The notes below the pieces were generated by a model. It saw only the letters and a program-made list of their open reading frames with translations, was not told where the DNA came from and ran no database searches. Of a DNA stretch of 64,000 nt, positions 31,740 to 44,990 are shown in pieces (within the stretch, counting starts at the first letter, position 1; each line of letters starts with the position of its first letter). The translations under genes and the position numbers were made by a program. Origin of the DNA: Collybia mongolica (taxonomy: Eukaryota > Basidiomycota > Agaricomycetes > Agaricales > Clitocybaceae). The stretch is taken from assembly GCA_013420905.1 (NCBI GenBank), contig JAAXNY010000009.1:1860001-1924000 (forward strand), written 5' to 3'.

Positions 31740-33664
31740 ATGATGACGCCAATGCGTTACATGGTGCTCGTGCTGGGCATAGTCGTACGTTATCTGTTTT
31801 CTCGTGCAAGCTTCCGCTCATTCACAGCATACGAACTACAGATTGGCTTGCACTACACCATCAGCTTCTCTCACGAGGGTTATGGACGAGCGACGTCCAT
31901 TTCGCACATAAAAGAACAGATCACTGGTTCCAAGTCTAATATACCACCATACAAGGTCCCCGTCCCGGACGAATACTATGTAACGCCAAACAAGACCGCG
32001 CCACAAGACCGGAAAGCAAATGCTGCCTTCGTCCTCTTAGGTTTGCTAACCTTGGACATCGTACATCTCAACATCTGTTGACCATGCAACAGCTCGGAAC
32101 AGTGATTTGAACGGTGTCGTTAGCAGTATGAAACAAATGGAAGATCGCTTCAACAAAAAATTTCAATACCCCTACGTTTTCCTTAACGACCAGCCATTCG
32201 ACGAAGCTTTCAAAGCGTAAGGTTTTCCCTGCTTTTCTTTTCTTCTCAGCGACCTTCTGACAACAAATCCTAGTCGGGTCGCTGAGCTCACAGACGCGAC
32301 TGTTCAATTCGGACTTATTCCGCAGGAACATTGGAACCAGCCAGACTGGATTGACGAGAAGAAGGCAACGGCGTCCCGGGAAGATATGGTCAAGAATGGA
32401 GTTATCTATGGAGGTAAGCTCCTTCGTTCGCCTGATTCTTATATTCTGACATCCCGGCCTTAGGGAGTGTTCCGTAAGCTAAACTGTGTCCCATTATCTT
32501 TCGTACTCATTTTGTTTAGTTATAGGAACATGTGTCGCTTCAATTCCGGAGTAAGTTATCTCTAATAACGCCATACTTTGAGCCCAATCTTGTATTTTTT
32601 TTTTTTTACAGTTTTTCTATAAACACGAACTGCTAAAACCATACAAATATTATTGGAGGTTTGTTCTTGTCCCTTATACAATGCTATCCTAAATTCATTG
32701 TCATACAACAGAGTTGAGTGAGTAAAGGCACTCACAGTCACCATTGCTCCGCTCACTCGTACAGACCTGATGTCAAGTTCTTCTGTGATCTCGATTATGA
32801 TCCATTTTTGATCATGCAGGATCAAAAGAAGGTTTATGGTCAGTTGAGCCTATGTACCAAAAGTGACCATCTACTAAAACGCATGCCAGGTTTCACTATA
32901 TCTCTCTACGAATATGAGGCGACTATCCCCTCCCTTTGGAATACTGTGAAAGGTTGCTATTCTATCTCCCCATAATACATTCATATTCATTTCAAGTGTT
33001 CAGAATTTATCAATGCTAACCCGGGACTGGTGTCGCCCGAAAATGCCATGGCTTTTCTCTCCGATGATGGGGGTGAAACCTATAACCGATGTCATTGTAG
33101 GTAGTATCTATTTTTTGTTCTGTGGGTGTTGATCATCTTTCTAGTCTGGAGCAATTTTGAGATCGCAGATCTTGACCTCTGGCGGTCAGATGCATATTCA
33201 AAATTCTTTGATTTTCTCGATGAGAAGGGTGGCTTCTATTACGAGGTTGGTAGTCTTAGCCACGTATATGTTCTCGGCTGACGGAGTCAAGCGGTGGGGA
33301 GACGCTCCTGTGCACAGCATCGGAGCCGCCCTTTTCGCCAAGAAGGACCAAATTGTAAATTATTTTTTTACGTACGCGTCTTAATTACTGATGTCTTTGC
33401 AGCATTTCTTCAACGACATAGGTACGAGATTTTTATCATTTCATAACAACCATCAATCCTCAGTTCCGTAATGTTTAGGATACCGACACGAACCTTTCCA
33501 GCACTGTCCTCAAGGGGCATCCCATGCCAAAGGAAAATGTTGGTGTGATGCATCGCAGAATTTTGGTAATTTCTTTATTAGTATCGACAGGCGCCTTCTG
33601 ATATAATCATATAGATTACGAATGGTATTCTTGCTTAAAGAGATATGACAACCTCTTCTCATAG
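31740..33664 (+). CDS. GT15 alpha-1,2-mannosyltransferase (Kre2/Mnt1 family), copy B
   Basis: 402 residues from 15 exons: 31740-32040, 32093-32216, 32274-32413, 32464-32473, 32520-32550, 32612-32658, 32712-32717, 32765-32838, 32890-32952, 33004-33096, 33145-33245, 33292-33354, 33403-33421, 33479-33565, 33615-33664. Tandem paralogue of copy A, starting 287 bp downstream and sharing ten intron positions, including both micro-exons. It differs by a longer stem and by two extra introns inside the region of copy A exon 12. Conserved NMCRFNSG, WRVEPD, WSNFEI, RWGDAP and YRHEPFQHCP are all present, so it should be active. The N-terminal anchor (MRYMVLVLGIVVRYLF) is less typical, and the exact start is the least certain part. 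Confidence 0.92.
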
Positions 33665-33801
33665 AGTCGATCATATGGTGCAAATATAATACGTTGGGGA
33701 TCCCGTTAAAGTGACATGTATATCTTGGTAATCAGTCACTTCTTCAGGTCTGGCATGGCAACTAGTGATTATATTATTGAAGGCACGAAAGCACATAAGC
33801 C

Positions 33802-36800
33802 TCATAGTATGGATTGTGAGTAGTATTGGAACTAAGGTTCCTCATTAGATCTGCAGCAATTATTGTATATAAATACTTACAGAATCATACAATCGGGTCC
33901 AGTGTGATCCCACAGAGCTGTCAATTAGCCTGTCCACATACCCACCAATCATAGAATGTGTGAGCGCTGGCTGGAAACGATCTCGCAGCTGGCTTGCTGT
34001 CTGTTCACCAAAGGCAGCGAAACACGGAAGATTAGAATCTAAAAAGAGTGAGTTACGGACAGCGTTGCTGAGCAAATAGAAACCTTTCTGCATAAGCTCG
34101 ACCAATGCTAGACGATGGTATGAGGTGCACGAAATGGGCGAACGACAGAGTTACATACTGATGATCCTGTCGCAGTGTTTTCGTGATGCCTCGAATCCCT
34201 CCCGAAATAGCCTTCTAAATTCAAGGAAGGGCGGCGAGTTGATACCACCGAGCACCTCGACGTATTCAGCTGGTAGTTTGAATGGGGCCGCTTCAAATCC
34301 TATGTTTCCTGGTGTATTGCTTAAGATAAACCCAAAATCAATATGTATGAGATGTCCGTCGCGGTCAAGCAATATATTGCCGTTATGTCGATCCTTGATC
34401 TGAAGCAGATATGTGATTATCGAGTATCCTACATGAACGTCAAATTGGCTACAGGATTCCATAGGTGGGTGGGTGACACACCGGCTAGGGATTTGGCGAA
34501 GTTCTGCTGAGCTCTTGTAAATTTGGCAGAAGATGGATCGCCGTATGTCTTTGAAACCATGTGAGATTCTAGCATGAAATGGTCATAACGACCATACCGA
34601 TTTGAAGTGATCTAGGAGGGTGACATGTCCGAATCTTCCTTCTGCAATTCTTCTTGCATATTCTGCTTTCTTGATAGAATGTATAGATACCGCGTCCGTG
34701 ATAGTTTCTACTAGCCCTGATGTTCCTCCAGTAATCAGGATACGAAAACTGAAGCTGAGTTCTCGGAGGGTGAATGGAGTGAGAAGAAAACACATACTAT
34801 CTAACCCAACACATCGATTTTTCCTCTTCCCAGATCCGTTGAAATTCGCGTATGAGCTGGACAGCGAGTTGTTCTTGACGTAGGTCGCCCCCCGTCTTGA
34901 CAATGACAGAGACACAATCCCAGTTGGCTGGAACCCATAAGTATATGAATAATAACCAAGAAAATTATTCACCGAGGTGACCATAGGGCGAGCCATGGCG
35001 TATACGATTCTATATGAAAAAGTTAGTTTGAGACTAGCAAAGACAAGGAATATTGACACCTTCTTAGTCATCCATGATTCACTGAAAACCACAGCGGATG
35101 GGTCGGCTTTATTAAGTTCACGGCGGATGATGCCCTCATCTTCTACCGACTTGATACTACCACTGACATCTCCAATGCGTACCATGCCGTCAGCTTCACG
35201 ATTTTCTCGCATGCGCTGCATGCGTTCTTCCTCTAGCGATATCATCTCTTTCATTATACGGTCGCGGATGGCAGCAGCCTCTGCATGCTGGAGTCTCATA
35301 CGACTCGAATTTTGAGAGTGCTCAGAAGGTCCCCGACTTATGATTGGAGCCACTGAATCTCTGCCGGATGTCTGATCTCCGAGCCAGATGGAACCTAGAA
35401 GCCAACTCGCGGAATTCGGTTGATGGGGATTGGGTTGGCCGTGAATCGGTCCTTGCTGAGGCACTTTTGTGACTGTTTCTCGAACAAGGCTGGCATTCAG
35501 CTGGGCCAACATTATAGCTGCTGTGCGCATGCGCTCGGAGTATTCGTCAAGGGAAAGTATGCGATTAGAATCACCGGAAGGAGTCCCCTGGTCCCTAAAT
35601 GATGTGGAGGAAGAAGTGTGAGGGGAATGGCGTGCACCAGACGCTGCAGATGGAAATGGTACCCGTGTTGTTGAAGGTTCAATGTCCATGCCGGGTGTCG
35701 AAGGATTCGAGGATGACCGTGACCACGCTGCCAGTTCGAGCTCCTTGTTCTTTGGGGCTGGGGGTAATACAATTGAATCGGACAAGTCTACGGGGCGAGA
35801 AAGAAGGGATTGATCAGAACCGAAGAGTTGTTCTACTAAGTCAATTTCCTCGTCTTCGCTAAAGACCGCTGCTGGGACAGATGTTGGAGGCGAATTCATC
35901 AGGGGTGTCGTCTGTAACGATGAGTTCAAGCCCCGGGCTACGTCTGACCCACTAAATGACGGTGATTGAGGATGATGGCTAGTAGTTGGGATATTTCCAA
36001 ATGGAACCAAGTCAGGGGGGGTAACAGCTCGGTCATTCTTTTTTGTGACGATTTTTTTCAGGATCTCCCTGTTGCCTCTCTTAGCTGGCTCGAAATCCAA
36101 GTCGTCATTAAGGATTTCAATGAGAAGAAGGTACGGAGCACGTTCCGCGGAATTCAATACCACACTTTCCCCAGGAGGTATTCGTACTATTCGATGGTGA
36201 GGTTCGGTGCCATGTAATGCTTTTGGCGTATCGGACGAGGAGCACCACATTGGCATACAAATCTAATGAATTAAAAGCATGAGATTTACTCAAAATTCGC
36301 GCTGTTGCTTTACCTCGGCTGGAAGCTTATGGTTTAATGCCGTCAGTTCTGCTCTCAGTGCACTGACACGAGCCGGACGGGGCACCACCAAGAGTCGATT
36401 ACAGATATTTTCTAAACTGAGTAGAAATTGCACCTGTTCCACGACGATTAGCTATAACATATATTCTTGTCAGGTAACTCATAGTAACCTCGGAGCGACA
36501 ATAATGACTTCGCAAAAGTTGTGCCTGAGACTCCTTATCATACCTTTCTAGAAGAGCGTCTACAAAGTTCAGTGCGATGGAGCGAGGTGCCCGAGGTGAA
36601 GATATAGAGGGAGTAGACAAATATGGAGTTGCAGAAATTTCTGAATCAAGTTGGCCTAAAGGGTCTTCTGAGGCTCGCGAGCGCCGGATAGTTCTGAGGT
36701 GGAGAGGAAGTGCGGGGACAGTCTGAGAAGCTCCTATGGTCTGACGACGCGTCAAAACCCCTTGTCGCGTTGAAGTTCTAGTAGCATCCGAATCTGAAAT

Positions 36801-37629
36801 TATGTGATGAGATTCATCTGTAGTTGGACTGTCCATTTCATCCTGATCGTCATCGCCTACATCGTCAATGGTTCGATTGAGATGGAGGCCGCGAACAATG
36901 TCATCATCCTGCGATTCCACACTCCGGAAATGACGACCTTCCTCCGCACGTCCTTGTTCGATGGCAACTCGACCCACATCCTCTGTCAATAATGGCATTC
37001 CCGGGGCGCCAGCCAGTATGAGACCAATACCGACTACGGCTGGCTCGACATTAGGCTTCACCTTGCGTCTTGCAAAGCGAGACTGTGAAGGAAGGTTTAA
37101 GGAGGCGTACGGTGCTGTGGTCGGGTTAGGAAGATCTCCAAAGATGATTACATGACACTGGTGCAAGACGCGTTGGCATATATTAAATGACGGGGAATCG
37201 TGAGTGGTTGTCGAAAGATCTTTTATTGAGGCTTGCATGAACCATAATGTCTACAGTCATAGGATAATGAGAGGGATGCATATTGGTTAATAGAAAGACG
37301 CACGATCATAGCAATGTGAGTGGAACGCTGAACGACATCGACGACAAAGCTTTCAAGAGCTCTGGATTTGGAGGGCCTAGTGACAAGGAGATGGCTGAGA
37401 ACCGACGTTGCAAGTTAAAGATGAGTCTGCGATACGACGAACATTTCGTTCACCATATGAAACCCCAGACATCGTGTAATTCTCGGATGTCCAGCTGCCT
37501 GAGCCTAGTGGTGAGGTAATAAGTAATTCCTATATTGTCTGCATATAGTAGAAGATATTGAAGGGCAACATGAACGGAGAAAAAGGAGGGTGAGAGAAAG
37601 AGACGGAGGAGGAGGGCATGAGACGGCAT
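33802..37629 (-). CDS. PIK1: Phosphatidylinositol 4-kinase beta
   Basis: 1074 residues, 13 exons: 37629-37454, 37394-37304, 37250-36489, 36433-36314, 36262-35060, 35009-34973, 34927-34798, 34754-34598, 34548-34482, 34428-34159, 34107-34084, 34038-33881, 33831-33802. The N-terminal helical lipid-kinase-unique region (ADNIGITYYLTTRLRQL) leads into a long Ser/Pro-rich, probably phosphorylated linker. The kinase domain begins near residue 785: KTGGDLRQEQLAVQ, ITGGTSGLVETI, catalytic loop KDRHNGNIL near 925 and HIDFGF. The C-terminus ends FQYYSQSIL, as in the family. It makes PI4P at the Golgi (and nucleus), driving secretion. Convergent with GT15-B (137 bp) and divergent from OST3. Confidence 0.95.
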
Positions 37630-37763
37630 AGGCAACTTCCCAACTCCAAAGTAGGGAGTCGCGTCAGCTCAAAACAAAATATCAGCCACACATCTCTCAC
37701 GACTCTTCCCCATTCAGTCCAGCCGCGTTCACCATCTTCCACGTCGACACTACCACCCCAACC
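37630..37763. promoter_or_regulatory. 134-bp divergent promoter, PIK1 / OST3
   Basis: Only 134 bp separate the two start codons, so both promoters and leaders must overlap. It is pyrimidine-rich toward OST3 (CACTACCACCCCAACC directly before its ATG). No TATA or CCAAT box is evident. Confidence 0.6.
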
Positions 37764-38977
37764 ATGAAATCTTTCAATTTCTTTTTCGCTCTTTTATCCT
37801 TGCCCCTTTGCCTCGCAAACACACAGGACGCTATTCACAAGCAGCTTGTCGACCTTGCCACCGCCGGGAATGGTGTCATCAAGCTTGACCCCAACAGTTT
37901 CGATCTCTTAACCTCCCCCAAGCGCAATTGGTCTGTGGCCATTCAACTAACTGCCCTGGACAAGAGGCGCAGATGTGTTCCTTGCAAGTCAGTTAGCTAG
38001 GTCGTCTCATATGCAGACTTATTCAATGTTGTCATTGTCAGGGACTTTGATCCATCCTTCAATGCAGTCGCCAAGGCATGGGCTACAACCTCCAAAAAGA
38101 ACCGAGATAACCATTTTTTCGCGACTTTGGACTTTGACGATGGCCAGGTCGTGTTTCAGAAGGTGTGTTTTCACTGCGGCTTCCGGGTGTGCGCCATTTT
38201 CATTTCGGTATAGTTGGGCCTAACCTCAGCACCTGTGGTTCAAGTCTATCCAGCAGTAGAAGGCCCTCGTGCCCCTGCGAATGGAAAGGTGACGCCGATA
38301 CCATACGACTTTTCAAGGCATGAATGTTACTTTATTTGTCGTTGGCACAGCTGGCCTAATATATTCGAGCAGCGGATATGAGGCATCCACGCTCGCCGAA
38401 GCTATGTCTCGATACACACCAGTCAAAATTCCCTATAGGGACCCCATAGACTGGGCTCGTTATGGTACCTTTGCTGCTGGACTTCTGGCCTTTGCGATAA
38501 CACTGCGATTTATCGCGCCTATTCTACAAAGTCGATGGACATGGGCCACCATCAGCATTGGCCTATCCCTCATCATGACATCAGGCTATATGTTTGTCCG
38601 TATTCGAGGATCACCTTATGCTGCCCAGGATGGTAGCTGGATTGCTGGGGGTTATCAAAATCAATACGGCCAGGAAGTCTCTGTCATTGCATTCATTTGT
38701 CAGTTATTTGCATTTCGAAAATTTCCCATTAGACTAAGTTGGATTTAGACGGGTTACTGGCCTTTTCTTTCCTCATGCTTATTATGGTCATTCCTTATCA
38801 GACATCGCCTAACCGTCAAAGACTTCAGGTGTATCTCTGGACAGGGGTAATTATGATCATTTACTCGATTCTTGTTTCCATATTCCGGGTAAAAAATAGA
38901 GGTATTATGATTTTTCTTCCATCACCATCATCTCGTTCACGGATTATCCAGGTTACCCTTTCAAACTCTTCCTGTAA
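37764..38977 (+). CDS. OST3: Oligosaccharyltransferase gamma subunit Ost3/Ost6
   Basis: 317 residues from exons 37764-37987, 38042-38162, 38214-38317, 38373-38698, 38749-38901, 38952-38977. Signal peptide (about 1-18), then an ER-lumenal thioredoxin-like domain with the redox motif Cys71-Val-Pro-Cys74, and four membrane segments: about 178-198, WTWATISIGLSLIMTSGYMF, FLMLIMVIPY and VIMIIYSILVSIF. It ends FRVKNRGYPFKLFL, the family tail. It holds substrate cysteines by mixed disulfides so the OST complex can N-glycosylate nearby Asn residues. The intron 38318-38372 requires a GC donor (GCATGA). Shares a 134-bp promoter with PIK1 and converges on SEC16. Confidence 0.94.
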
Positions 38978-39126
38978 TATTGTAGTATTGTTCAAGTTCG
39001 ATCCGGCTGTTACTCATGCCGTAGAATGCAGGATATTGTTAATGTCGATGAATATTGATTGCTTAAGAATATACAGAAGAAAGTTGAAATATGCTAAAAA
39101 AGCCAGGTAAATGACGGGTTCCATAT

Positions 39127-42100
39127 CTACTTCCCTCCCTCCTGTTGCAGTACATCAACGTATCTGCTGCGGATATTTCGTTTCGACGCTTGTGATTTCG
39201 GGCGACCAGGAGGTGGTCCAGGAGGGCCCAATCTGGTTCCAGTTGGAGTGCTAGGTGCTGATTCGGGCGTGGGAACTAAGTTCGATCGCACACGCATCAC
39301 AGTACGGCTTGGGGGTGACGTGCTCAAGTCGATCGCAGAAGCGGAGCGCGGCGGAGGTCCTGCATCAGATGGGCCCGAGGGCCTCTGACTCGTCATGCCA
39401 GGCGATACAGTTTGAGCCCTAGAAGGTGGTGGAGGGATAGAAGGTTTAGGCGGGTCAGAATCTCCGGCCTTGAAGAATAAGATCAGCGTCATCCTCTATT
39501 TGTGAGGTTTCGAGTTGGCCAACCTTCCTATTGATCCAACGTTTCTGCTCTTTATCGTAATAAAAGGCAGATTCTTCTCCGAGACTAGCCTTGATAGGCC
39601 CAGGAGTGGTTGAGTCACTTTTTTTCCACCAGCGGCTGATCCATGAACCACTTGCAGCAGGCGTCGATGCTGGAAATGTTCAGTCATATTGGCTTCTAGA
39701 ACTACAAACAACTGACCATTTGGTTGTGGCGCAGTTTCTTTGGATGCATCGATGGTCGGGGCTTCTTTGCTTGATTCATTTTCCCTCGTTGATTTATCTC
39801 GCTTTGAGTTACCAAATCCAAGATCTTCCTCATCGTCCACAGGCTGTTGAGAGGCACTATTGGTAGGGGACTTTGAGGCGACGGAATAGGTGTCGTTGTC
39901 CATTAGAGATATGAATCCATCAGATGAAGGGGTCAGAGCACCCTCATCGACACGAAGGAAGGTTGATGCCGTCGGTGTTTGGGTGTTTGAACTCCCATCA
40001 TATGTACTTGATCCCCACCAAGTTGCCTCTTGAGTAGGATTATCATCTTCAGTATGGAGCGAAGGTCGGGCGGTGACCACGTCATCTTGAGAACTGTGCG
40101 CATTTAATGATCGGTTATTATTGAGAGCCTGTTCAAAAGAAGGTGCGCTAGGGAAAGTTGTGGTTGTTGCACCTGCTGAAGATATCCTGGGACCTGGAGA
40201 AGACTTTCGCTTCACAAAATCCATGGCAGATGACGCACGATCGATATGAGGGTGGCTATATGGTGTAGAGGACGCCATCGCCGAGCCACTCCGGTGAGGT
40301 GGCAGAACGTTGAGGTTGACGAAAGAAGGTTGTGGGGAAGACCTAGCAGAGGGCGTGGCTGACGATATAGTACTATAATGCGCGAAGGGGCCAGCGAAGC
40401 TTCTATCTTCTGCTTTGATGAATTCTTCTTCAGGGGGAGTACTCGCGTCAGTGTCACCAGTGACGATTTTCGTGAATCGATTCTCAAGCCAACCGCCAAT
40501 CGTGTCGAGGCTAGGCTTACTGAGCTTAGCACCCATCCAAGAACCCATTTTATCGACATGTGTCACGCCTACAATACGGTCGGATAGACCTTTCAGTTGA
40601 TCCACCAAAATTGGGGTGAAGTATGGCGAGCTACGGTTGATGGTTGTCGTTATAGCTTCACAATATCTAATTATCATGATGTAAGTAGTGGTGGTGATGG
40701 GTAGCATGGATATCCAAACCTGCTCGCAAGTGTGATATCACCAATCTCCGCTAATTCAATAGCCCGAATAAATCTGTAGGCTTGTAGATGGGGAATTCCT
40801 TGGAAAGCATCTTGGCCACGTGATGCTGGTGTCAAGGATAGCGCGAATTCGACGATTTCAGAAAAGATGAGAGAGTCGGTGTTTTTTGAGAAGCTTGGCA
40901 AAGTCTGGGGGCTTCGTGATCCCACGAGCACGATTCGGGCGGCGGGATTTCCGATTCCACCCAAGGGGGATGTCTGTGGAGCAAGTAGATAACTATGTTT
41001 GAGAGTATTAGACACAGGGAAGATACGACAGTGGCGATTTCACCATACCAAACGTGCGCCGCCTCATACATGTGGTTGGCAACGAGTTGGTCGCCCAAGG
41101 CTGTTAGTGCCGCAGAGGTCTCAGGAGAGAGCGGGCTTGAAATCATCATCGCCGCCGTATCCGCCCAATGTGATAGGGCCTCGGTTGGGATGCTTGTTGC
41201 CACAGTTGGCAGGCCAAAGTTTGGAGTCCTTGGGGTCACATGAGGCATAACGGCTGGTTGTAAGCGGGCTGTTGTCTTTGAAAGGATGTTCTGGGGAATC
41301 AGTTCCTGGACTAATAAAAGGAATCAATTATTAGCATGGGAATAAATGAAATAATTCACCTGCGGCAGCCCCTTGCCCCGAAAAAAGACTATAAGCAACT
41401 CGTAGGCTTTCACGACCATTGACGGAATATTGGCTGTCACCGTTTTGGTTTAAAAAAGGGCTTATTGCATTTACGCCAAGTTCCGTTTTGAGAAATTCGT
41501 TGACCACCTCCTTCCAAGCATCCTTGTCAATACTGCTCGCAATGACCATTGCGTGTGCCCATAGTTTTTCATCAAGTGCAAAGTGATAAGCTTGACGACG
41601 TTCTCCGCGGAGAAGAAAATCTTGAATGGTATCGAGAGCCGATGTATGGAGCGTCGTCACCGAGATAGGACTCTCGTTCAGATGCTTCGAAACCCCGACA
41701 ACAGTAGGATAAGGAACTGGAGGCAGATCGGGGGCATATCCTTCGGCTGTAGCTAACAATCCCTTTGTATCCGTCGAGTGCTCCAACCGAGGTACCAAAG
41801 CAAGGCGGACAACATTATCAATTTGAGGTCTGGAAGACTGTGAAGGTACAATTACTTGTATGATGTGAGAAGATACGCACGTTCCATTAAGGCGACCATC
41901 ACTCTCTACCATCACCTTCAGTAGCTTCACCAGAGCCAGTTTTCCTTCTACCTGATGACCTTCTGTGCTGCCTGGTTTGAGATAAGGGAGTCCCATTGCA
42001 ATTTCATCTGCTCGTTCTGACAAATATTTGATGACATTCGCCTTCTTGGTTTTAGTCTGAGTAGACGCTCCTGTTCGGACAAGGCCAGTCATGGCCCCAG

Positions 42101-44487
42101 GGTCCGAGAAGAGGGGTCCCGGAAATGAGGCTGTTGAAGCGTTGAGTGCTGACTCAGGAATCAATGATTTCAACACCCGGATGTGCACGCCAGTAGAGTT
42201 GCGAGATGAAAGAGCAACATCAAAGCCTGTAATCAACGAAGCAGCTCCGTGGAAGCATGTAACGAACTTTCCACCAAAACCAAAATTAAAGACCGGAACA
42301 CGTGCCATTGTACGTCCTAGGGGATCATTAGCTCCTAGAAGGGATGGCGATGGGGCATAGGGTGTGTGGAATGGTTTTACAGATACCTCTTGCACTTGTG
42401 AATGTTGAAGCATCCGTGTTGGCTGAATACCGTGACTTGGCTCCTGACCTTGAGGGTAATTGTATCGGGAGGTATAACTTCCGTAATCTGCTTCATTCCC
42501 CTGGCGTCGCGTATTGAGAGTATTTTGAGATGGTGCATATGGATCTTCCGGACCGCTGGATGTTGTAGATAACATTGAACTGCTCGACAAGGATCGATTA
42601 CGAATCACATCATTTTGAGGAGGGCGATTATTCAGTGTGGATTGTTTAGTAATAGGAAGCCCAGACGAAGATCGCCCAGAGAACGAGCCTGGAGAAGATG
42701 TCCTTTCCCCATGATAACCATTAGTGTGTGGTTTGGGCGCATAAGAGCCAAGTGGGTTGCTTTGCTGTCCATTCAGTAAATTCGTTGGAGAAGGGGCTCT
42801 GCCGTCTCCTGCTAGGGACCTTGATAAGTAAGCTATCTGTGGACTCCGTACTCCATTACCGTTGGTCAACACCGTGATGGGTGTGGGAGACGCTGCTCGT
42901 TGTCCTGTGCCAAATGGTTGAACAGCGCGAGCGGTTTCAGACTTGATATTTTCCAAAGATCCTGTGGAAGGCCACGGCGAAGCCTTCTTCGCTGCCGGCG
43001 AATTGTCAGATTCTGCAAGTGGGCTCGAGCGACCGAAAGGCATCTGCTTGACAGATACAGGTGATGTAGGCAGGGTGTATTGATGCGGACTATGACTTCG
43101 TATATAACCGGGGTGAGAGACTGGTGAGTGAGAGGGAGTGTAAGTTCGTGAGCCGGAGAAAGCCTGAGATTGTTCAATATAATTATTGTCTCCGGGCAAA
43201 GTTGGCAGGTCGTAGAGCGTAGACTGGGGTTTGTTTTGTTGGTCAGCATCATTATTTTCAGCAGAAAGTTTAGGGAGATCCTGTGTTGAACCAGTGGAAA
43301 GAGATTCGTTGGTCAACTCAACATAACCACGATTCCCGACTGCGAACTCAGAACTGATATTTCTAGGAGACCACGACATTCCTGTCTGATCTATCGCGGA
43401 AGGACCTTCGGAGCGAGCTTTTATGATGGGTGTATCAACAATGTTATTGGAATGTACCACACCATTATCACTCAGGTACGGTTGTTGGTGATAAAGTGGG
43501 CCCTGGAGTGGGGGTTGTTGTTGAGGTACACGAGCCGGAGGAGGATATTGGGAAGGCTTGTCGTAATGCTCTGAAGCGGGCGGGGACAGTGATTGGTATG
43601 TATTGTATCCGGTAAATGGTTGTTGACCTGACCCAATTCGAACACCGCGTCTGCTAGACTTTGATGTCGGGAATGGTGGGTCATACGCATTGGATACCTT
43701 TGGACGACTGATTCTTGTAGCAGAGGGCGGAGCTGGAGGAAGGGTCTGTAGTGGAGCCTGCGAAAGGACTGGGGGAGAGTTGATACTTAATGGTGTGTAT
43801 ACTGAATGGGTTGTCGACACATAAGGTGAGCTGTAAGTGGAGGCGTTCGGTTGGAGAAGAGTCGATGGTGCATAGGAATAGGTAGTATGGGAAGGCTGGG
43901 ATGGAATGGCTGGTGCAGGGGTGTAAGGATCTGATGGGATTGTTGACTGAGAGTAGGTAGACATATTGTACTGTGTCTGGGGGTAGACAGGGGACGTGCC
44001 GGTTGCTTGGTGGGATGACGGTGCGTAAGGATCATAAGTGGTGGAGTTCCTATCCTGAAATTGTGAATACTGCTTGTCATGTCCCGCTACGAGAAACTGA
44101 GGTTCAGAGAAGGTATTAAATGTTTCATAAAAGGAATTTACTCGTCAAGTCAGCTTCGGCAACATGGTCCTCAAAATAATTGGGGTGCGCTTCTTCATAA
44201 TGGGCTTGCTGGGTTATGGCCGTAGTTCCCATGCCCAATGTGTAAGGGGTAGCACTATAAACAGAGCTTTCTGACTCCTGTTGGGCATAATGCTGCAATG
44301 ATTCTGATGTTGCATCCCCCTCTGCACTGGCCTCCGGGTCGAGGAAATCAGACGAACCAGGCGCGCCATCGACACAGAATAGGACATCTGACGAAGACTG
44401 AGTTATGTTTGTGCCTAAAGCCGCGAAGGGATCAGACGAGGGTTCGTCGGCGCCGAACAGTGAAGCAGCAGCCTCAACACCGTTCAT
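39127..44487 (-). CDS. SEC16: COPII coat assembly protein Sec16
   Basis: 1664 residues, 8 exons: 44487-44142, 44086-41881, 41829-41360, 41310-41049, 40992-40720, 40666-39717, 39669-39524, 39468-39127. The N-terminus (MNGVEAAASLFG) and the next 600 residues are low-complexity, Ser/Pro/Tyr/Gln-rich. The central conserved domain begins near 714 (VFNFGFGGKFVTCF) and contains KLLKVMVESDGRLNGT, FLLRGERRQAYHFALDEKLW and AHVCYLLAPQTSP. The Sec23-binding C-terminal region holds SWISRWWKKSD and FYYDKEQKRWINRK, ending in a Pro-rich tail. It scaffolds ER exit sites and recruits Sec13/31 and Sec23/24. The intron 41830-41880 is 51 bp with no stop, so retention would add 17 residues. Confidence 0.95.
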
Positions 44488-44990
44488 TTGGTCCAGAATG
44501 ACAGCTACCAACAACTGGTGAAGAGAACGTTGACGTTGAATTAAGGATCCTGTACTACCATACTCGGTGTTCCGGTGTTTGGCTGACTTTGCATCGACAC
44601 GTCACATCGCTCTGTTATTTTATTTAAATCAGCCACTCTAAGGGGCAATTAAACTAAATTCCAGATGAACATATCCAGTGCCGGTCCTGATTATTATAGA
44701 AGATACGTGGGGCATAAGGGGAAGAATCCAAGGTTCGACTAAAAGGATGGTGCTAAAAGTAGACGAAATGATGGCAAGAAGTAGCTTGAATTACTATAAA
44801 CATGACTTGAAACGAATTGATCCCACAGTAACCAAATGTTTCAACAATGTAAGCATTATATGTCAAAATTTCAGCAGGCATAAAGTGATAGAATGCAGGG
44901 AATGCGTATAATTGCAAATTAGAGGGATATTGCGTACGTTGAATGCAGGCCAAACATGAAAAGTGCGGTAACAAGGACAACGAATGTAGC
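44488..44990. other. Intergenic: SEC16 promoter and Pumilio gene 3' flank
   Basis: 503 bp between the SEC16 start and the stop codon of the Pumilio gene, both minus strand. AT-rich near 44610-44680. No gene or repeat was seen. Confidence 0.5.

Noticed and set aside
42091..43690. Antisense and alternate-frame open frames inside SEC16
   Set aside because: Low-complexity coding on the minus strand produces long frames elsewhere; only the SEC16 frame has conserved motifs.
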